Positions 8,717 to 18,408 are shown, counted from the stretch's first letter. The stretch: DNA of 64,000 nucleotides from Clostridium sp. UBA1056 (GCA_002316385.1 DCDL01000050.1:1-64000), one strand, 5' to 3'. Notes: a model not told the origin generated them from the letters alone. Translations and numbers: made by a program.

Positions 8717-9676
8717 ATGAAAAATAAAATTACAAAGAGAATTTTACAAGCTATTCCTATGCTTTTATTTATATCCTTTATATCTTTTTTGCTTATGAAC
8801 CTGGCTCCAGGAGATCCAGCTCAAGGATATATAACCCCTAAAATGTCAAAGGAGCAGGCAGATTTAATAAGATCAAGTCTTGGATTAGATAAACCTATGT
8901 TAACTAGGTATTTTTTATGGCTTAAAAATGTATTAAGTGGTGATTTGGGTTACTCCTTGGTTTCAAGACAAGCTGTAGCCAGTGAAATTTCTTCAAGATT
9001 TTTAGCTACCATTGGACTTATGGGTTCTTCCCTACTTTTGGCCATTTTAGTATCAATTCCCCTAGGATTATATACCGGTATGCATAGAAATAAATTCTTA
9101 GACAGATTTACAAATATATTAAACTATATTGCAATTTCTATACCTAGCTTTTGGTTCGCAATGATATTGCTTTCAATATTTTCTTTAAAGTTAAAGTGGC
9201 TTCCTAGTGTTGGTATGAGAACTATAGGTGTAACTTCAACATTAGATGTTATAAAACACGGCATATTACCTACTATAGTACTTAGTTTTTCTAATATAGC
9301 TGTTCTTACAAGATATGTCCGTTCTTGCACTATAACAGAACTAAAGCAAGATTATATTGTTACTGCAATTTCCAAAGGTGCAAATAAAAATAGAATTCTA
9401 TTTAATCATATTATGAAAAATGCTCTTCTTCCAATGATAACAATTCTTGGAATGAGCTTACCATCTCTAGTTTCTGGTGCATTTATCACTGAAACTATAT
9501 TTGGATGGCCTGGCATGGGAAGACTTGGCATTAACTCAATAAAGGCCTTAGATTATCCAGTTATAATGGCTATGACTTTAGTTACTTCAATAATGGTTGT
9601 TATAGGAAATCTAATTGCTGATGTTAGTTATGTTATAGTAGACCCTAGAATACGTAGGGGTGATGAAAATGTTTAG
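8717..9676 (+). CDS. Peptide ABC transporter permease (DppB/OppB type)
   Basis: 319 residues with six membrane helices. The N-terminal ITKRILQAIPMLLFISF and FLLMNLAPGDP motifs are typical of DppB/OppB/NikB permeases. The EAA loop region (AISKGANKNRILFNHIMKNAL near 230) contacts the ATPase. An upstream in-frame ATG at 8672 lies inside the hairpin, so I choose 8717, which has AAAGGAGAG before it. It overlaps the second permease by 8 nt, implying coupled translation. Confidence 0.88.
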   Translation: MKNKITKRILQAIPMLLFISFISFLLMNLAPGDPAQGYITPKMSKEQADLIRSSLGLDKPMLTRYFLWLKNVLSGDLGYSLVSRQAVASEISSRFLATIGLMGSSLLLAILVSIPLGLYTGMHRNKFLDRFTNILNYIAISIPSFWFAMILLSIFSLKLKWLPSVGMRTIGVTSTLDVIKHGILPTIVLSFSNIAVLTRYVRSCTITELKQDYIVTAISKGANKNRILFNHIMKNALLPMITILGMSLPSLVSGAFITETIFGWPGMGRLGINSIKALDYPVIMAMTLVTSIMVVIGNLIADVSYVIVDPRIRRGDENV

Positions 9677-10514
9677 TATTAGATTTAAAGAAAACTTTAA
9701 AAGAGAAATTAAAAAAAATAAGCTAGGAATGTTCGCTGTAATATACTTGACTATAATAATTGTTATATCTATATTTGCATTTTTAACTCCCTATAACCCC
9801 GAAACTATTGATATGAATAATCAACTTAGTTCTCCAAGTTTAAAGCATATATTTGGTACAGATGAATTGGGAAGAGATTACTTTACTAGAGCTTTATATG
9901 GTGCAAGAATTTCCTTGATTGTTGGTATACTTTCTATGATGGTCTCTATATTTATAGGCACTCTAGTAGGTGCTATAAGTGGATTGCTCGGTGGTAAAAT
10001 TGATGCTATTATCATGAGAATAATTGATATGCTAATGAGTATTCCTCTATTCTTCCTGCTATTAATAGTAAATTCTTACTTAAGACCAAGTATAGCTAAC
10101 ATAATAATTATCATAGGTATATTTGGATGGATGAGTATAGCTAGGATAGTTCGTTCCGAAACATTATCTATAAAAGAAAGAGACTATATATTATGCTCTA
10201 AAGCCTTAGGAAGTAATAATATGAATATAGTAAAAAAACACATAATTCCTAATGCAATTTCCACAGTAATTGTTGCAGCTAGCATAAATATAGCTGATGC
10301 TATACTTATGGAATCCTCTCTAAGCTTTTTAGGTTTAGGGGTTCAGCAACCAATGGCATCTTTAGGTAGCATGCTTCAAACTGCTCAAGCTAGAATTGGA
10401 GATAAAACTTATTTAGCCATTTTCCCTGGTCTTATGATACTTCTAATTGTGCTTAGTTTCAATGTACTAGGTGATATCTTAAGAGTTGCTCTAGATCCTG
10501 CTCAAAGTGAATAA
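9669..10514 (+). CDS. Peptide ABC transporter permease (DppC/OppC type)
   Basis: 281 residues. It begins with the usual short N-terminal domain, then GTDELGRDYFTRALYGARIS, the signature of DppC/OppC permeases, and a coupling loop CSKALGSNNMNIVKKHIIPN near 185. Start codons are possible at GTG 9660, ATG 9663 and ATG 9669; AGGGG spacing favours 9669. No ATP-binding subunit gene follows, although most such operons carry two. The transporter must borrow ATPases encoded elsewhere. Confidence 0.88.
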   Translation: MFSIRFKENFKREIKKNKLGMFAVIYLTIIIVISIFAFLTPYNPETIDMNNQLSSPSLKHIFGTDELGRDYFTRALYGARISLIVGILSMMVSIFIGTLVGAISGLLGGKIDAIIMRIIDMLMSIPLFFLLLIVNSYLRPSIANIIIIIGIFGWMSIARIVRSETLSIKERDYILCSKALGSNNMNIVKKHIIPNAISTVIVAASINIADAILMESSLSFLGLGVQQPMASLGSMLQTAQARIGDKTYLAIFPGLMILLIVLSFNVLGDILRVALDPAQSE

Positions 10515-10545
10515 AATTTCTTAATATGAATATAACACTCAATAA

Positions 10546-10629
10546 TCGTTTTTAAGTGGCATTAGATTAATAGACGGAAGAGTTTCTAAAAAATCTAAAA
10601 AAGAAGAAATAGATAATATAAAGATATAA
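10546..10629 (+). pseudogene. Possible C-terminal scrap of an ABC ATPase
   Basis: A 27-codon open frame without start reads SFLSGIRLIDGRVSKK and onward to a stop. The RLIDGRV phrase resembles the extreme C-terminus of ABC ATPases. It sits where the missing ATPase genes of the transporter would be expected. Evidence is thin; it may be chance. Confidence 0.2.
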
Positions 10630-10670
10630 AAGTAGTGTAGGTTAGGGTAATCCTAACCTACACTACTTTT
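10628..10670. terminator. Bidirectional terminator
   Basis: A perfect 19-bp stem (10628-10646 with 10652-10670), flanked by A-run and T-run, serves the rightward transporter operon and the leftward degV gene. Confidence 0.85.
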
Positions 10671-10693
10671 ATATGTTATTCTTTAATTACCTA

Positions 10694-11572
10694 CTACTTT
10701 AAGTTTTTGTTTCCCATGAATACTAGACCTATCATTCCCTCTCCTGTATGAGTTCCAATTATAGGTCCTATGGTACTTATAATAATGTCGTTAACAAGTT
10801 CTTTTTCTTTAATAAGATTAGCAAAATATTCAGCTCTTTCTAAACTATCCCCATGTCCTATAATAATAGTCTGCTCTTGTAAATTAGATCCATCTCTTAT
10901 CATTCTATCTAATATCGCTTCCAATGATTTTTTATCTCCTCTAGCTTTGGAAATATTAATTAGTTTTCCTTCATTATCAACACTTAATACTGGCTTTATT
11001 TTCAAGGTTGTCCCAATAATTGCTTCTACTGAAGAGATCCTCCCACCTCGCTTTAAATGATGTAAATCCTCAACAGTAAACCAATGACATATAGAATTTC
11101 TATTCTGCTCTATCCATTGACATAATTCTTCAATAGTCATACCTTCTTGTCTTTTCATTGCAGCATTATACACTAGAAGTCCTTCTCCTATAGATGCAGA
11201 AAGAGAATCAATAGATATGATTTTTCTTTCAGGGTATTCTTCTTCAAGTTCTTTTATTACTAATTGAGAATTATTACATGTTCCACTAAGTCCTGAAGAA
11301 AAGGCTACATATAAAATATCCTTTCCATCTTTTAAAAAAGTGGAGAAATACTCTTTGTATGTAAAATAATTTATTTGTGTTGTAACAGATGTCTCTCCTT
11401 TTTTTAATCTATCATAAAAATCATGAATTTTAATTTCTCTTTCATCTGGATAATGAGTATAATTTTTATCTCCCATATCAAATTTCATAGGTATAACATA
11501 TATATTCAACTTTTCTATAATCTCAAGAGGTAAATCTGCTGTTGAATCTGTAATAATAACATAGTCTTGCAT
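10694..11572 (-). CDS. DegV family fatty-acid-binding protein
   Basis: 292 residues. The motif ITDSTADLP at 7-15, AFSSGLSGTCNN near 92, and VEDLHHLKRGGRIS near 168 are hallmark DegV segments lining the fatty acid pocket. These proteins present fatty acids to kinase FakA for phospholipid synthesis (family knowledge). GGAGG lies about 10 nt before ATG. The gene shares orientation with the TetR-like regulator upstream (115 bp gap). Confidence 0.88.
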   Translation of the reverse strand: MQDYVIITDSTADLPLEIIEKLNIYVIPMKFDMGDKNYTHYPDEREIKIHDFYDRLKKGETSVTTQINYFTYKEYFSTFLKDGKDILYVAFSSGLSGTCNNSQLVIKELEEEYPERKIISIDSLSASIGEGLLVYNAAMKRQEGMTIEELCQWIEQNRNSICHWFTVEDLHHLKRGGRISSVEAIIGTTLKIKPVLSVDNEGKLINISKARGDKKSLEAILDRMIRDGSNLQEQTIIIGHGDSLERAEYFANLIKEKELVNDIIISTIGPIIGTHTGEGMIGLVFMGNKNLK

Positions 11573-11686
11573 ATATTCTAATCCTCCTATACAATATTTT
11601 TTATATTTTCTTTATCTAAAATAAAATTTTAACATTTATAGGGTGTAATGTATATGCACAGACTTCTTAATTTGTGCAATACCTTA

Positions 11687-12265
11687 TTAATTTTCTAGGT
11701 TCTCAAAACGTTCTAATGCTTTTCTCATGGTTCCTTGAATTGTAATTCTAATGAACTCTGCTATAGTTTCAGGCTCTTCATTCATTCCAGATTGAATCCA
11801 ATGAATAACCATACCAACAAGGGATACAGTGTAATAGTAAGCTACAAAATCTTTGTAGCTACTATTCACATCTAAATCTTCACTAACCTCATCTACAATT
11901 TCTCGTGTCACTCTATAGGTTACGGAATATAGGAATTTTTCTAAATACTCTCTTCCTAAGGAGTGAAAAGCACATAGAGATACCTCTTTATCCCTTTCAA
12001 TATACTTAAATAGATATATTAATCCATCTTGCCATTTACTATAACTATTGTTCACTTCTATTTGATTTACTGCTTCTTCCTTATAAATCCACTCCAATAA
12101 CTGATATATGTCTTGAAAGTGATAATAAAAAGTTCGCCTATTTAAATTACATAAATCTACAATTTCTTTAATAGTAATCTTCTCTAGAGGCTTCTTTGTC
12201 ATCATCCTTTTTAAAGCATCACTTAATAACTTTTTTGTATTATAATTTGAATTATTCTCTACCAA
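11687..12265 (-). CDS. TetR-type regulator with DhaS-like C-terminal domain
   Basis: 192 residues. The N-terminal helix-turn-helix has KITIKEIVDLCNLNRRTFYYHF near residue 30, the standard TetR recognition region. The C-terminal part resembles the TetR_C_8 domain of DhaS/YcnK-type regulators. It lies directly upstream of degV on the same strand, so it may regulate lipid or DegV-related functions; this is inference. Confidence 0.75.
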   Translation of the reverse strand: MVENNSNYNTKKLLSDALKRMMTKKPLEKITIKEIVDLCNLNRRTFYYHFQDIYQLLEWIYKEEAVNQIEVNNSYSKWQDGLIYLFKYIERDKEVSLCAFHSLGREYLEKFLYSVTYRVTREIVDEVSEDLDVNSSYKDFVAYYYTVSLVGMVIHWIQSGMNEEPETIAEFIRITIQGTMRKALERFENLEN

Positions 12266-12342
12266 AACAGATTTCCTTTCTCTTATTTTTCCACTTTAAA
12301 GTATTGCTATATTAACTATAGCTAAAGTTGAATCTATAAATA

Positions 12343-12909
12343 CTAATAAATCTTATTATATTCATAGGTAAGATTTATATGATCCTTTTCCACCTCAATT
12401 AAAGCTTCAAAAACTTTTTTTAAGTTTTCATCACAAACTTCATTTTTATATTTTTCATAATAGTAAACAGCGTGCTTCTCTCTCTCATTTGCTAGTTGTA
12501 AAAGTTCCTCATCACTATCATATTTATCATAATTTATTTTAGTTAAAACAGGGGTTCTACTGAAGCCACCTAATCTCATATGAACCTTTGAATGAAAAAT
12601 TTCTATTTGCGATAAAGCCATAAAAGCCTTAGAGATTTCTTCTTTCTTAGCCTTCTTCGCTGCCTCTTTATAAAATTCTCCATTAAATATCTCAAGTTTA
12701 ACAGCACGGTCTAAAATCTTTAATGTATTCTCATTCAATTTTTTATTTTCTATTTCAATAATCTCATTACTATTGTTTAAATAAACACTACTTACTCCAC
12801 AAAATGGACAGTATACTATATTACTTATAGAGTTTTTATTTAAAAAAGCAAATGAATTAAAGTCATAATTTTTCTCATTGATATTCATTCCACATATTTT
12901 ACATTTCAT
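12343..12909 (-). CDS. Rubrerythrin-like ferritin-fold protein with zinc ribbon
   Basis: 188 residues from an ATG preceded by GGGGG (the longer start at 12930 has no ribosome site). The N-terminus has CKICG and CPFCG pairs that form a rubredoxin-like or zinc ribbon site. The rest is helical, with glutamates and histidines in ExxH spacing (SQIEIFHSKVH; EREKHAVYYYEKY; IEVEKDHINLTYE), as in diiron rubrerythrins. A role in peroxide or oxygen detoxification is likely by family. The order, ribbon first, is reversed relative to classical rubrerythrin. Confidence 0.65.
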   Translation of the reverse strand: MKCKICGMNINEKNYDFNSFAFLNKNSISNIVYCPFCGVSSVYLNNSNEIIEIENKKLNENTLKILDRAVKLEIFNGEFYKEAAKKAKKEEISKAFMALSQIEIFHSKVHMRLGGFSRTPVLTKINYDKYDSDEELLQLANEREKHAVYYYEKYKNEVCDENLKKVFEALIEVEKDHINLTYEYNKIY

Positions 12910-13256
12910 ACTACTACCCCCTAAATCCATATATATTTTATCATATATTTAAAAATAAAAAACCTTTGACCTATTTAGTTATACTTCTATTACTTCATTA
13001 AAAATACCTCTTTCATTTATAATTTTAAATTTTTATAAATTTACTTAATTATTACTATCTCATCTATAAAGTCGATACATATATAATTCTACATAAAGGC
13101 GAAAAATTCTTTTCGAAATTTTCAAAAGACTGTTTACATATTATGTATATCAACAGCTTGACTAAGATAAAAAACCTTGGTTTTTTTTATGTAAATAGTA
13201 GCAAATAATTTTTTATGAAATACTCTGATAATATAGTAATTTTGGAGGCAGAGGTA

Positions 13257-14252
13257 ATGGGCTACGAACCGTATAACTGTATAGACTGTGGAAGTGAGTA
13301 TTGTCCATGTCATTTAGCTGAATCAGGAAATTGTATTTTATGTTCTCACTTAGATGGCAAAGACTTTTGTGACTGTGTAAATTGGAATGGAGTGTGTATA
13401 TATCAGGAATTTATGCAAAACAATTTTAAAGCAAAGGAAGGAAGGAAGCATCAAAGATTTCAAATTATAGATAAGGAATTAGTAAATGAAAAGCTCATGA
13501 TACTAAAAGTTAAAGTTACTAAAAAACTAGCTAGTGAACTAGTTGGCCCTGGTTCCTTTGTGTTTATTAGAAAAGAGGATTGTGAACAAAACTTTGATAC
13601 ACCTATTTGTGTTATGGATAGTGATACAGGAAATGATGTTATTACCTTGGCTATTGAATTAAAAGGACTTAAAACAAGGATACTTAAAAATGTAAATGTG
13701 AATGAGTATGTTTTAATTAAAGGTCCATTTTGGAATGGAATTTTAGGAATTAACTCAGTGACTAACATGAAAAGACAACACTGTGTTCTAATTTGTAGAG
13801 GGATAGGTCAAGCACCTATGGTACCTGTTATGGAAAAGCTATACAATAATGAAAATACAATTACAGTAATTCTTGATGAAGGAACTCTAGACACAGTATT
13901 TATAGAAAAGGAATTGAAAAAGTATGCTAAGGAAGTAATAAAAACAAATACATTACTTATGGGTGGAATTCTTGATGGAAAATGCAGAAAGATTTTAGAA
14001 GGAATTCTAACTAAGGGTGATGTGGCATTAGTACATTGTGATAGTGCAGATGTACTTAGTCATCAAATTATGAAAATTATAGAAGCTTACAATAATGATA
14101 TTGAATTTTCATGTTCGAATAACGAAAAAATGTGTTGCGGAGAAGGAGTTTGTGGTTGCTGCACTATTATGAATGATGATGAAAAACTACGAAGACTGTG
14201 TAAGATGCAAACCAGTCCTAAATATATATTTGAAGGGAGAAGATTGTATTGA
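13257..14252 (+). CDS. Cysteine-rich FAD/NAD-binding iron-sulfur reductase (PyrK-like)
   Basis: 331 residues. The chosen ATG follows GGAGG by 8 nt; the upstream ATG at 13215 has none. Residues 1-55 contain about ten cysteines in short spacings (CIDCGSEYCPC, CILC, CDC), suggesting clusters or zinc. The middle resembles the ferredoxin reductase-type FAD and NAD domains of dihydroorotate dehydrogenase subunit PyrK, with a CRGIGQAPM nucleotide loop near 185. The tail CCGEGVCGCC near 300 corresponds to the PyrK [2Fe-2S] site. It overlaps the next gene by 4 nt, so both likely form one electron-transfer complex. Confidence 0.6.
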   Translation: MGYEPYNCIDCGSEYCPCHLAESGNCILCSHLDGKDFCDCVNWNGVCIYQEFMQNNFKAKEGRKHQRFQIIDKELVNEKLMILKVKVTKKLASELVGPGSFVFIRKEDCEQNFDTPICVMDSDTGNDVITLAIELKGLKTRILKNVNVNEYVLIKGPFWNGILGINSVTNMKRQHCVLICRGIGQAPMVPVMEKLYNNENTITVILDEGTLDTVFIEKELKKYAKEVIKTNTLLMGGILDGKCRKILEGILTKGDVALVHCDSADVLSHQIMKIIEAYNNDIEFSCSNNEKMCCGEGVCGCCTIMNDDEKLRRLCKMQTSPKYIFEGRRLY

Positions 14253-15526
14253 AGATAGTTATAATAGGCGGAGGTTGGTCTGGTTGTGCCGCTGCAATTT
14301 CAGCACGTAAGGCTGGAGCCGAAGTTGAAATAATCGAAAAAACAGATTTATTACTAGGACTTGGAAATGTTGGCGGAATTATGAGAAATAACGGAAGATA
14401 TACCGCAGCAGAAGAACTTATAGCGTTAGGAGCCGGTGACTTAATTAACATAACTGATGCTAATACACTCCACAAGAATATAGATTTTCCAGGTCATGAG
14501 CATGCATGGCTTTACAATGTAAATAAAATAGAGCCAGCAGTAAGAAGACACATTAAAGAAATGGGAATAAAAATGAGATTTGTAAATCGTGTAGTAGATG
14601 TAAATATGGAAGGAATAAAAATTAAGGGAATTTATCTTAGTAGTGGTGAATATATAGAAGCAGATGCCTTTGTAGAAACTACTGGATCTACAGGGCCTAT
14701 GGGGAATTGCTTAAGATATGGAAATGGTTGCTCTATGTGTGTTTTAAGATGTCCATCCTTTGGTCCAAGGGTAAGTATTAGCTATAGAGCTGGAATAGAG
14801 GATATCAAGGGTGAGAGACAAGAAGATGTCTATGGAGCATTTAGTGGTTCCTGTAAGCTAGAAAAGGATAGTTTATCAGATGTTATAGTAAAGCAATTGG
14901 ATGAAACAGGGGTTGTAGTATTAAAGGTGCCACATGAAGATATAAATACTGATAAATTAAAACAAAAGGTGTGTCAACAATATGCATTAAAAGAGTTCGC
15001 GGAGAATATAGTACTTCTAGATACTGGCCATGCGAAACTAATGACATCCTATTATCCACTAGATAAACTTAGAAAAATTGAGGGCCTTGAAGAAGCGAAA
15101 TTTATAGATCCATATGCAGGAGGTAAAGGTAATTCTATTAGATATCTATCTGTAGCTCCAAGAAGCAATCAAATGAAGGTATTGGGACTTGACAATTTAT
15201 TCTGTGCTGGAGAAAAAAGTGGACTTTTTGTAGGCCATACAGAAGCTATGACAACAGGTTCTCTCGCAGGACATAATGTTGTTAGAAATGAGCTCGGAAT
15301 GCCACTTTTAACTCTTCCAAGAAATTTAGCTATAGGAGATATAATAGCTTATGCCAATGAAAAAGTTCAGACTACAGAAGGCAGAAGAAATAGATATACT
15401 TTTGCAGGAGCTGAGTATTTTAAGAGAATGAAGGATACTGGACTTTATATTTTAGATCCAGAAGAGGTTAAAAGAAAGGTTAGTAAGCTAGATTTAGATA
15501 ATATTTTTAATCAAAAGCTACTATAA
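14249..15526 (+). CDS. GidA/FAD-dependent oxidoreductase partner
   Basis: 425 residues starting at TTG overlapping the previous stop (ATTGA), with GGGAG 9 nt upstream. The N-terminus IVIIGGGWSGCAAAISARKAG is a classical FAD Rossmann loop followed by EIIEKTD. CSMCVLRCPSFGPR near 165 is a cysteine cluster found in a clostridial GidA-like branch. The C-terminal DNLFCAGEKSG and HTEAMTTGSLAGHN recall the FAD-closing motif of TrmFO/GidA. It is not a tRNA-modifying enzyme for certain. With the PyrK-like neighbour it probably forms a two-subunit oxidoreductase of unknown substrate. Confidence 0.6.
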   Translation: MKIVIIGGGWSGCAAAISARKAGAEVEIIEKTDLLLGLGNVGGIMRNNGRYTAAEELIALGAGDLINITDANTLHKNIDFPGHEHAWLYNVNKIEPAVRRHIKEMGIKMRFVNRVVDVNMEGIKIKGIYLSSGEYIEADAFVETTGSTGPMGNCLRYGNGCSMCVLRCPSFGPRVSISYRAGIEDIKGERQEDVYGAFSGSCKLEKDSLSDVIVKQLDETGVVVLKVPHEDINTDKLKQKVCQQYALKEFAENIVLLDTGHAKLMTSYYPLDKLRKIEGLEEAKFIDPYAGGKGNSIRYLSVAPRSNQMKVLGLDNLFCAGEKSGLFVGHTEAMTTGSLAGHNVVRNELGMPLLTLPRNLAIGDIIAYANEKVQTTEGRRNRYTFAGAEYFKRMKDTGLYILDPEEVKRKVSKLDLDNIFNQKLL

Positions 15527-15707
15527 AATAGATACACCAAACTCATTATATATCATCAATGTGTAATTAGCAGAGTCAATAATATACACCTCACTGGATT
15601 AGGTCAAACTACTCATTTTACAGGTGGTCCTAATTTCAATAATTAGTATTTATTCTATACTACTATTGCAGATTTGAGTAAATAACACTATTAATTATAA
15701 GAAAATT

Positions 15708-15754
15708 CACTATAAAAACGGCATTTTTTAACAACCTACCAAGTTTTTATAGTG
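15708..15754 (-). terminator. Terminator after dacB
   Basis: A 12-bp stem CACTATAAAAAC (15708-15719) / GTTTTTATAGTG (15743-15754), with a 23-nt loop, lies just downstream of the leftward carboxypeptidase gene. Confidence 0.55.
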
Positions 15755-15767
15755 AGTTTTATCTTTT

Positions 15768-16883
15768 TTATTTATTCTTATTTAGCATATATTTAATTTG
15801 ATCCCATATTCCAGTTTTCTCAATATCCTCACTAGGATGAAGTGTTATTGCATATTTAGAATTTAGCTCATTAGTTATAGTAAGCATTCCTACATCGTCT
15901 GTAGCTCTAATTGGTGTAGTTAACTCATATTTTGGTAGGATAATATCCTTAATTATTTTCTCATCCTTTCTAACAGGGAAAATTAAGTCCTCTCCAGCCA
16001 CTAATGGTAGTCCTTTCTCTCTTCCTCTAATATTTATATCCCCTATAACCTCTCCAGCTTCTATAATCTTCTTATATTCATAATTATCTCTTACATATTC
16101 ATAAATTCTTTGACTCTCTTTCCACCTTGGAACACAATTTAAAGTTACTACAATTATTTCATTTTTATCTAATTTAAAGGAACTAACAAGACATTTTCCA
16201 GCCTGCCCGGTGTATCCAGTCTTAACTCCAGTACAATTTTCCTCTTGATATAGGAGTTTATTTATATTTCTAAATTCCCTTGTAAATTCTACTCCTTCTT
16301 CTCCTGATATTAATTTAGTAGACACAATTTTATTAAATTCATCAATTTCTTTAGCCTTTTTAGTTGCAATAGCTAAATCATATGCTGAAGAATAATGTGA
16401 ATTACTATCTAGACCATGTGGAGATTCAAAGTGACTATCGACCAGGCCTATAGATATTGCAAACTCATTCATAACTTGACAAAACTTTTCTACAGATCCA
16501 CTAGTTGCTTCTGCAATAGCAATGGCACAGTCATTACCAGACTTGAGCATAAGACCATATAAAAGTTCTCTTATAGTTACCTTATCTCCAGCTTTATACC
16601 CTACTGTAGACCCTCTTATAGATGCAGCATTTTTAGATATTTCCACCACTCTATCCATATCTCCATATTCCAAAGCTACCAGTGCAGTTATTATTTTTGT
16701 AGTACTTGCCATAGGTATAACCTTATGAGCATTTTGATCAAATAAAATAGCTCCTGTAGCTGAATCTATAGCTATAGCAGAAACTGCATCTACTCTAATT
16801 GGAGCTGCATCTACATTCTTTATAGGAATACTGACTGTAATAAATAAAAAAACTAATAAAAAACACCATAACCTTATTTTCAT
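15768..16883 (-). CDS. dacB: D-alanyl-D-alanine carboxypeptidase (DacB/DacF type)
   Basis: 371 residues, a penicillin-binding S11 peptidase that trims the terminal D-Ala of peptidoglycan stem peptides outside the membrane. A signal peptide ends at VDAAP (about 26). Catalytic motifs are STTK at 60-63, SGN at 115-117 and KTGYT at 221-225. The C-terminal domain follows but the amphipathic anchor helix is weak. The gene is divergent from DUF2953-ytfJ, a pairing seen in sporulators, so a spore cortex role is plausible. Confidence 0.85.
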   Translation of the reverse strand: MKIRLWCFLLVFLFITVSIPIKNVDAAPIRVDAVSAIAIDSATGAILFDQNAHKVIPMASTTKIITALVALEYGDMDRVVEISKNAASIRGSTVGYKAGDKVTIRELLYGLMLKSGNDCAIAIAEATSGSVEKFCQVMNEFAISIGLVDSHFESPHGLDSNSHYSSAYDLAIATKKAKEIDEFNKIVSTKLISGEEGVEFTREFRNINKLLYQEENCTGVKTGYTGQAGKCLVSSFKLDKNEIIVVTLNCVPRWKESQRIYEYVRDNYEYKKIIEAGEVIGDINIRGREKGLPLVAGEDLIFPVRKDEKIIKDIILPKYELTTPIRATDDVGMLTITNELNSKYAITLHPSEDIEKTGIWDQIKYMLNKNK

Positions 16884-17010
16884 TTTTCACACTCCCAATT
16901 TAAATTTATCACTTATCCTTAAATAATTTTTAAAATTTCATGAACTATGAATATATAAACCATAGCTGGATAGAATTGCAGATATAAAACTATGGAGGTT
17001 TAATATACTA

Positions 17011-17592
17011 ATGAAATTTTTTTTATGGATTTTAGCCATAATTATACTGGTTTTATTATTTCCTATTCCAATAAAAATAACACTTATATATGATGATGAA
17101 ATTTTTACCTTAAAAATATATAACAAAGTAATAATTCCATCAAAGAGTAAAAAGACTAAGGCTAAGAAAAAAAATAAACCAAAAGCTTATATAGAAACTC
17201 CTAGTGAAGAAGAAACTTCAAAGCCTAAAATTAAAGACATCAAGGAAATAATAGATTTTTTTATTAATACTAAATTAAAATTCAATATACGTACTAATGT
17301 AGATATAGAATATGCTATAGAGGATGCCGCTATAAATGCTATTGCTTATGGATTTTTACATCAAATTACAGCATTTATTTCAACAATTTTAAACTTATTT
17401 TTTAAAGTTAAAAATTTCGTTCCTAATATAGATATTAAATATAATGAAAATTTCTTTAAATTTAAAAGCACCAGTATAATTTTTATAAATATAGCAAAAA
17501 TTATATGTATAGTTATTGCAATTTTTTATCACTACAAAAAAGGAAGAAAAAAGTCTTCCTTTCATAAAGTTAATTTTAAGGAGGAATTTTAG
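17011..17592 (+). CDS. DUF2953 membrane protein (YtfI-like)
   Basis: 193 residues: an N-terminal membrane helix (5-22), a lysine-rich linker (about 45-60) and a conserved DUF2953 region ending in a second hydrophobic stretch (about 155-172). GGAGG is 11 nt before ATG. It abuts ytfJ, as ytfI does in Bacillus, where the pair is made in the forespore (established for Bacillus, inferred here). Confidence 0.75.
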   Translation: MKFFLWILAIIILVLLFPIPIKITLIYDDEIFTLKIYNKVIIPSKSKKTKAKKKNKPKAYIETPSEEETSKPKIKDIKEIIDFFINTKLKFNIRTNVDIEYAIEDAAINAIAYGFLHQITAFISTILNLFFKVKNFVPNIDIKYNENFFKFKSTSIIFINIAKIICIVIAIFYHYKKGRKKSSFHKVNFKEEF

Positions 17593-18021
17593 ATGGATAG
17601 TCATCCAATAGAAAATTTAATGAAATCAACTATGGAAAATATTAAAAATATGATTGATGTGGATACAGTGATCGGTAATCCTGTAAGTGCACCTGACGGT
17701 ACCACAATTGTTCCAATCTCTAAAGTATCTTTTGGGTTTGCTTCAGGTGGAAGTGAATTTAAGGATGCTAACTTAGATTCGTCTAATAGGCATCCCTTTG
17801 CTGGAGGATCTGGTGCTGGAATCTCTCTAAAACCAGTGGGATTCTTAGTAGTACATAAAAATACTATAAGATTTCTTTCAGTAAACGACTATAATCCATA
17901 CGATAAATTAATTGATGCAATGCCTCAAGCTATAGATATGATTTCTGGACTTTTTAATAAAAATAACAATGATACAGATAATTCTTCAGAAGTCTATAAC
18001 CCATGTGATCCTTGTGATTAG
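17593..18021 (+). CDS. ytfJ: GerW/YtfJ family sporulation protein
   Basis: 142 residues. The core VIGNPVSAPDGTTIVPISKVSFGFASGGSEF is diagnostic of GerW (YtfJ). The family is needed for normal germination responses in Bacillus spores. The C-terminus ends CDPCD. AGGAGG overlaps the end of the DUF2953 gene, giving a coupled operon. Confidence 0.9.
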   Translation: MDSHPIENLMKSTMENIKNMIDVDTVIGNPVSAPDGTTIVPISKVSFGFASGGSEFKDANLDSSNRHPFAGGSGAGISLKPVGFLVVHKNTIRFLSVNDYNPYDKLIDAMPQAIDMISGLFNKNNNDTDNSSEVYNPCDPCD

Positions 18022-18025
18022 TTAT

Positions 18026-18386
18026 AAATAAAAGGTGCCTTTGCAAAATAGTTCACTAATCTTTATAAAATGTTAAGCTTGCACTTTAATATTATTCCTA
18101 GAAAATGTCATTATGTATAAGTTCGAATAACCAAGTCTTGGATTTAGTTATTTGAACTTATTTCTTCTAATTTAATTAGAAGAAACTCAATAAATATTTT
18201 ATTACTTAGTATTTATGAATAGTAAAATCGGAAGCAACTCAACTTGTTTGAGTTTATACCTGTAGATTTTACATTGAATAAATGCTTTGGTAAATCAATA
18301 TTCTGAAACGGCTAAACGATAATAATATAAGAGCATGCTCAATATGAATTTAAGATTAATTCATTTTTCAAAGACACCTTTATCTC
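18026..18386. repeat. MITE-like or long-stem element between ytfJ and scpB
   Basis: The ends of this 360-bp gene-free stretch are imperfect inverted repeats: AAAGGTGCCTTTG at 18031-18043 against CAAAGACACCTTT at 18369-18381, with weaker pairing continuing inward. Inside are further hairpins, including TTCTTCTAAT / ATTAGAAGAA. This could be a miniature inverted-repeat element or a folded non-coding RNA. I see no second copy in the window. Confidence 0.35.
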
Positions 18387-18408
18387 ATTTAATATACATT
18401 TTTATAAT

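Noticed and set aside
13165..13192. Terminator AAAAAACC / GGTTTTTT before the redox genes
   Set aside because: Homopolymer pairing only; no upstream rightward gene needs it.
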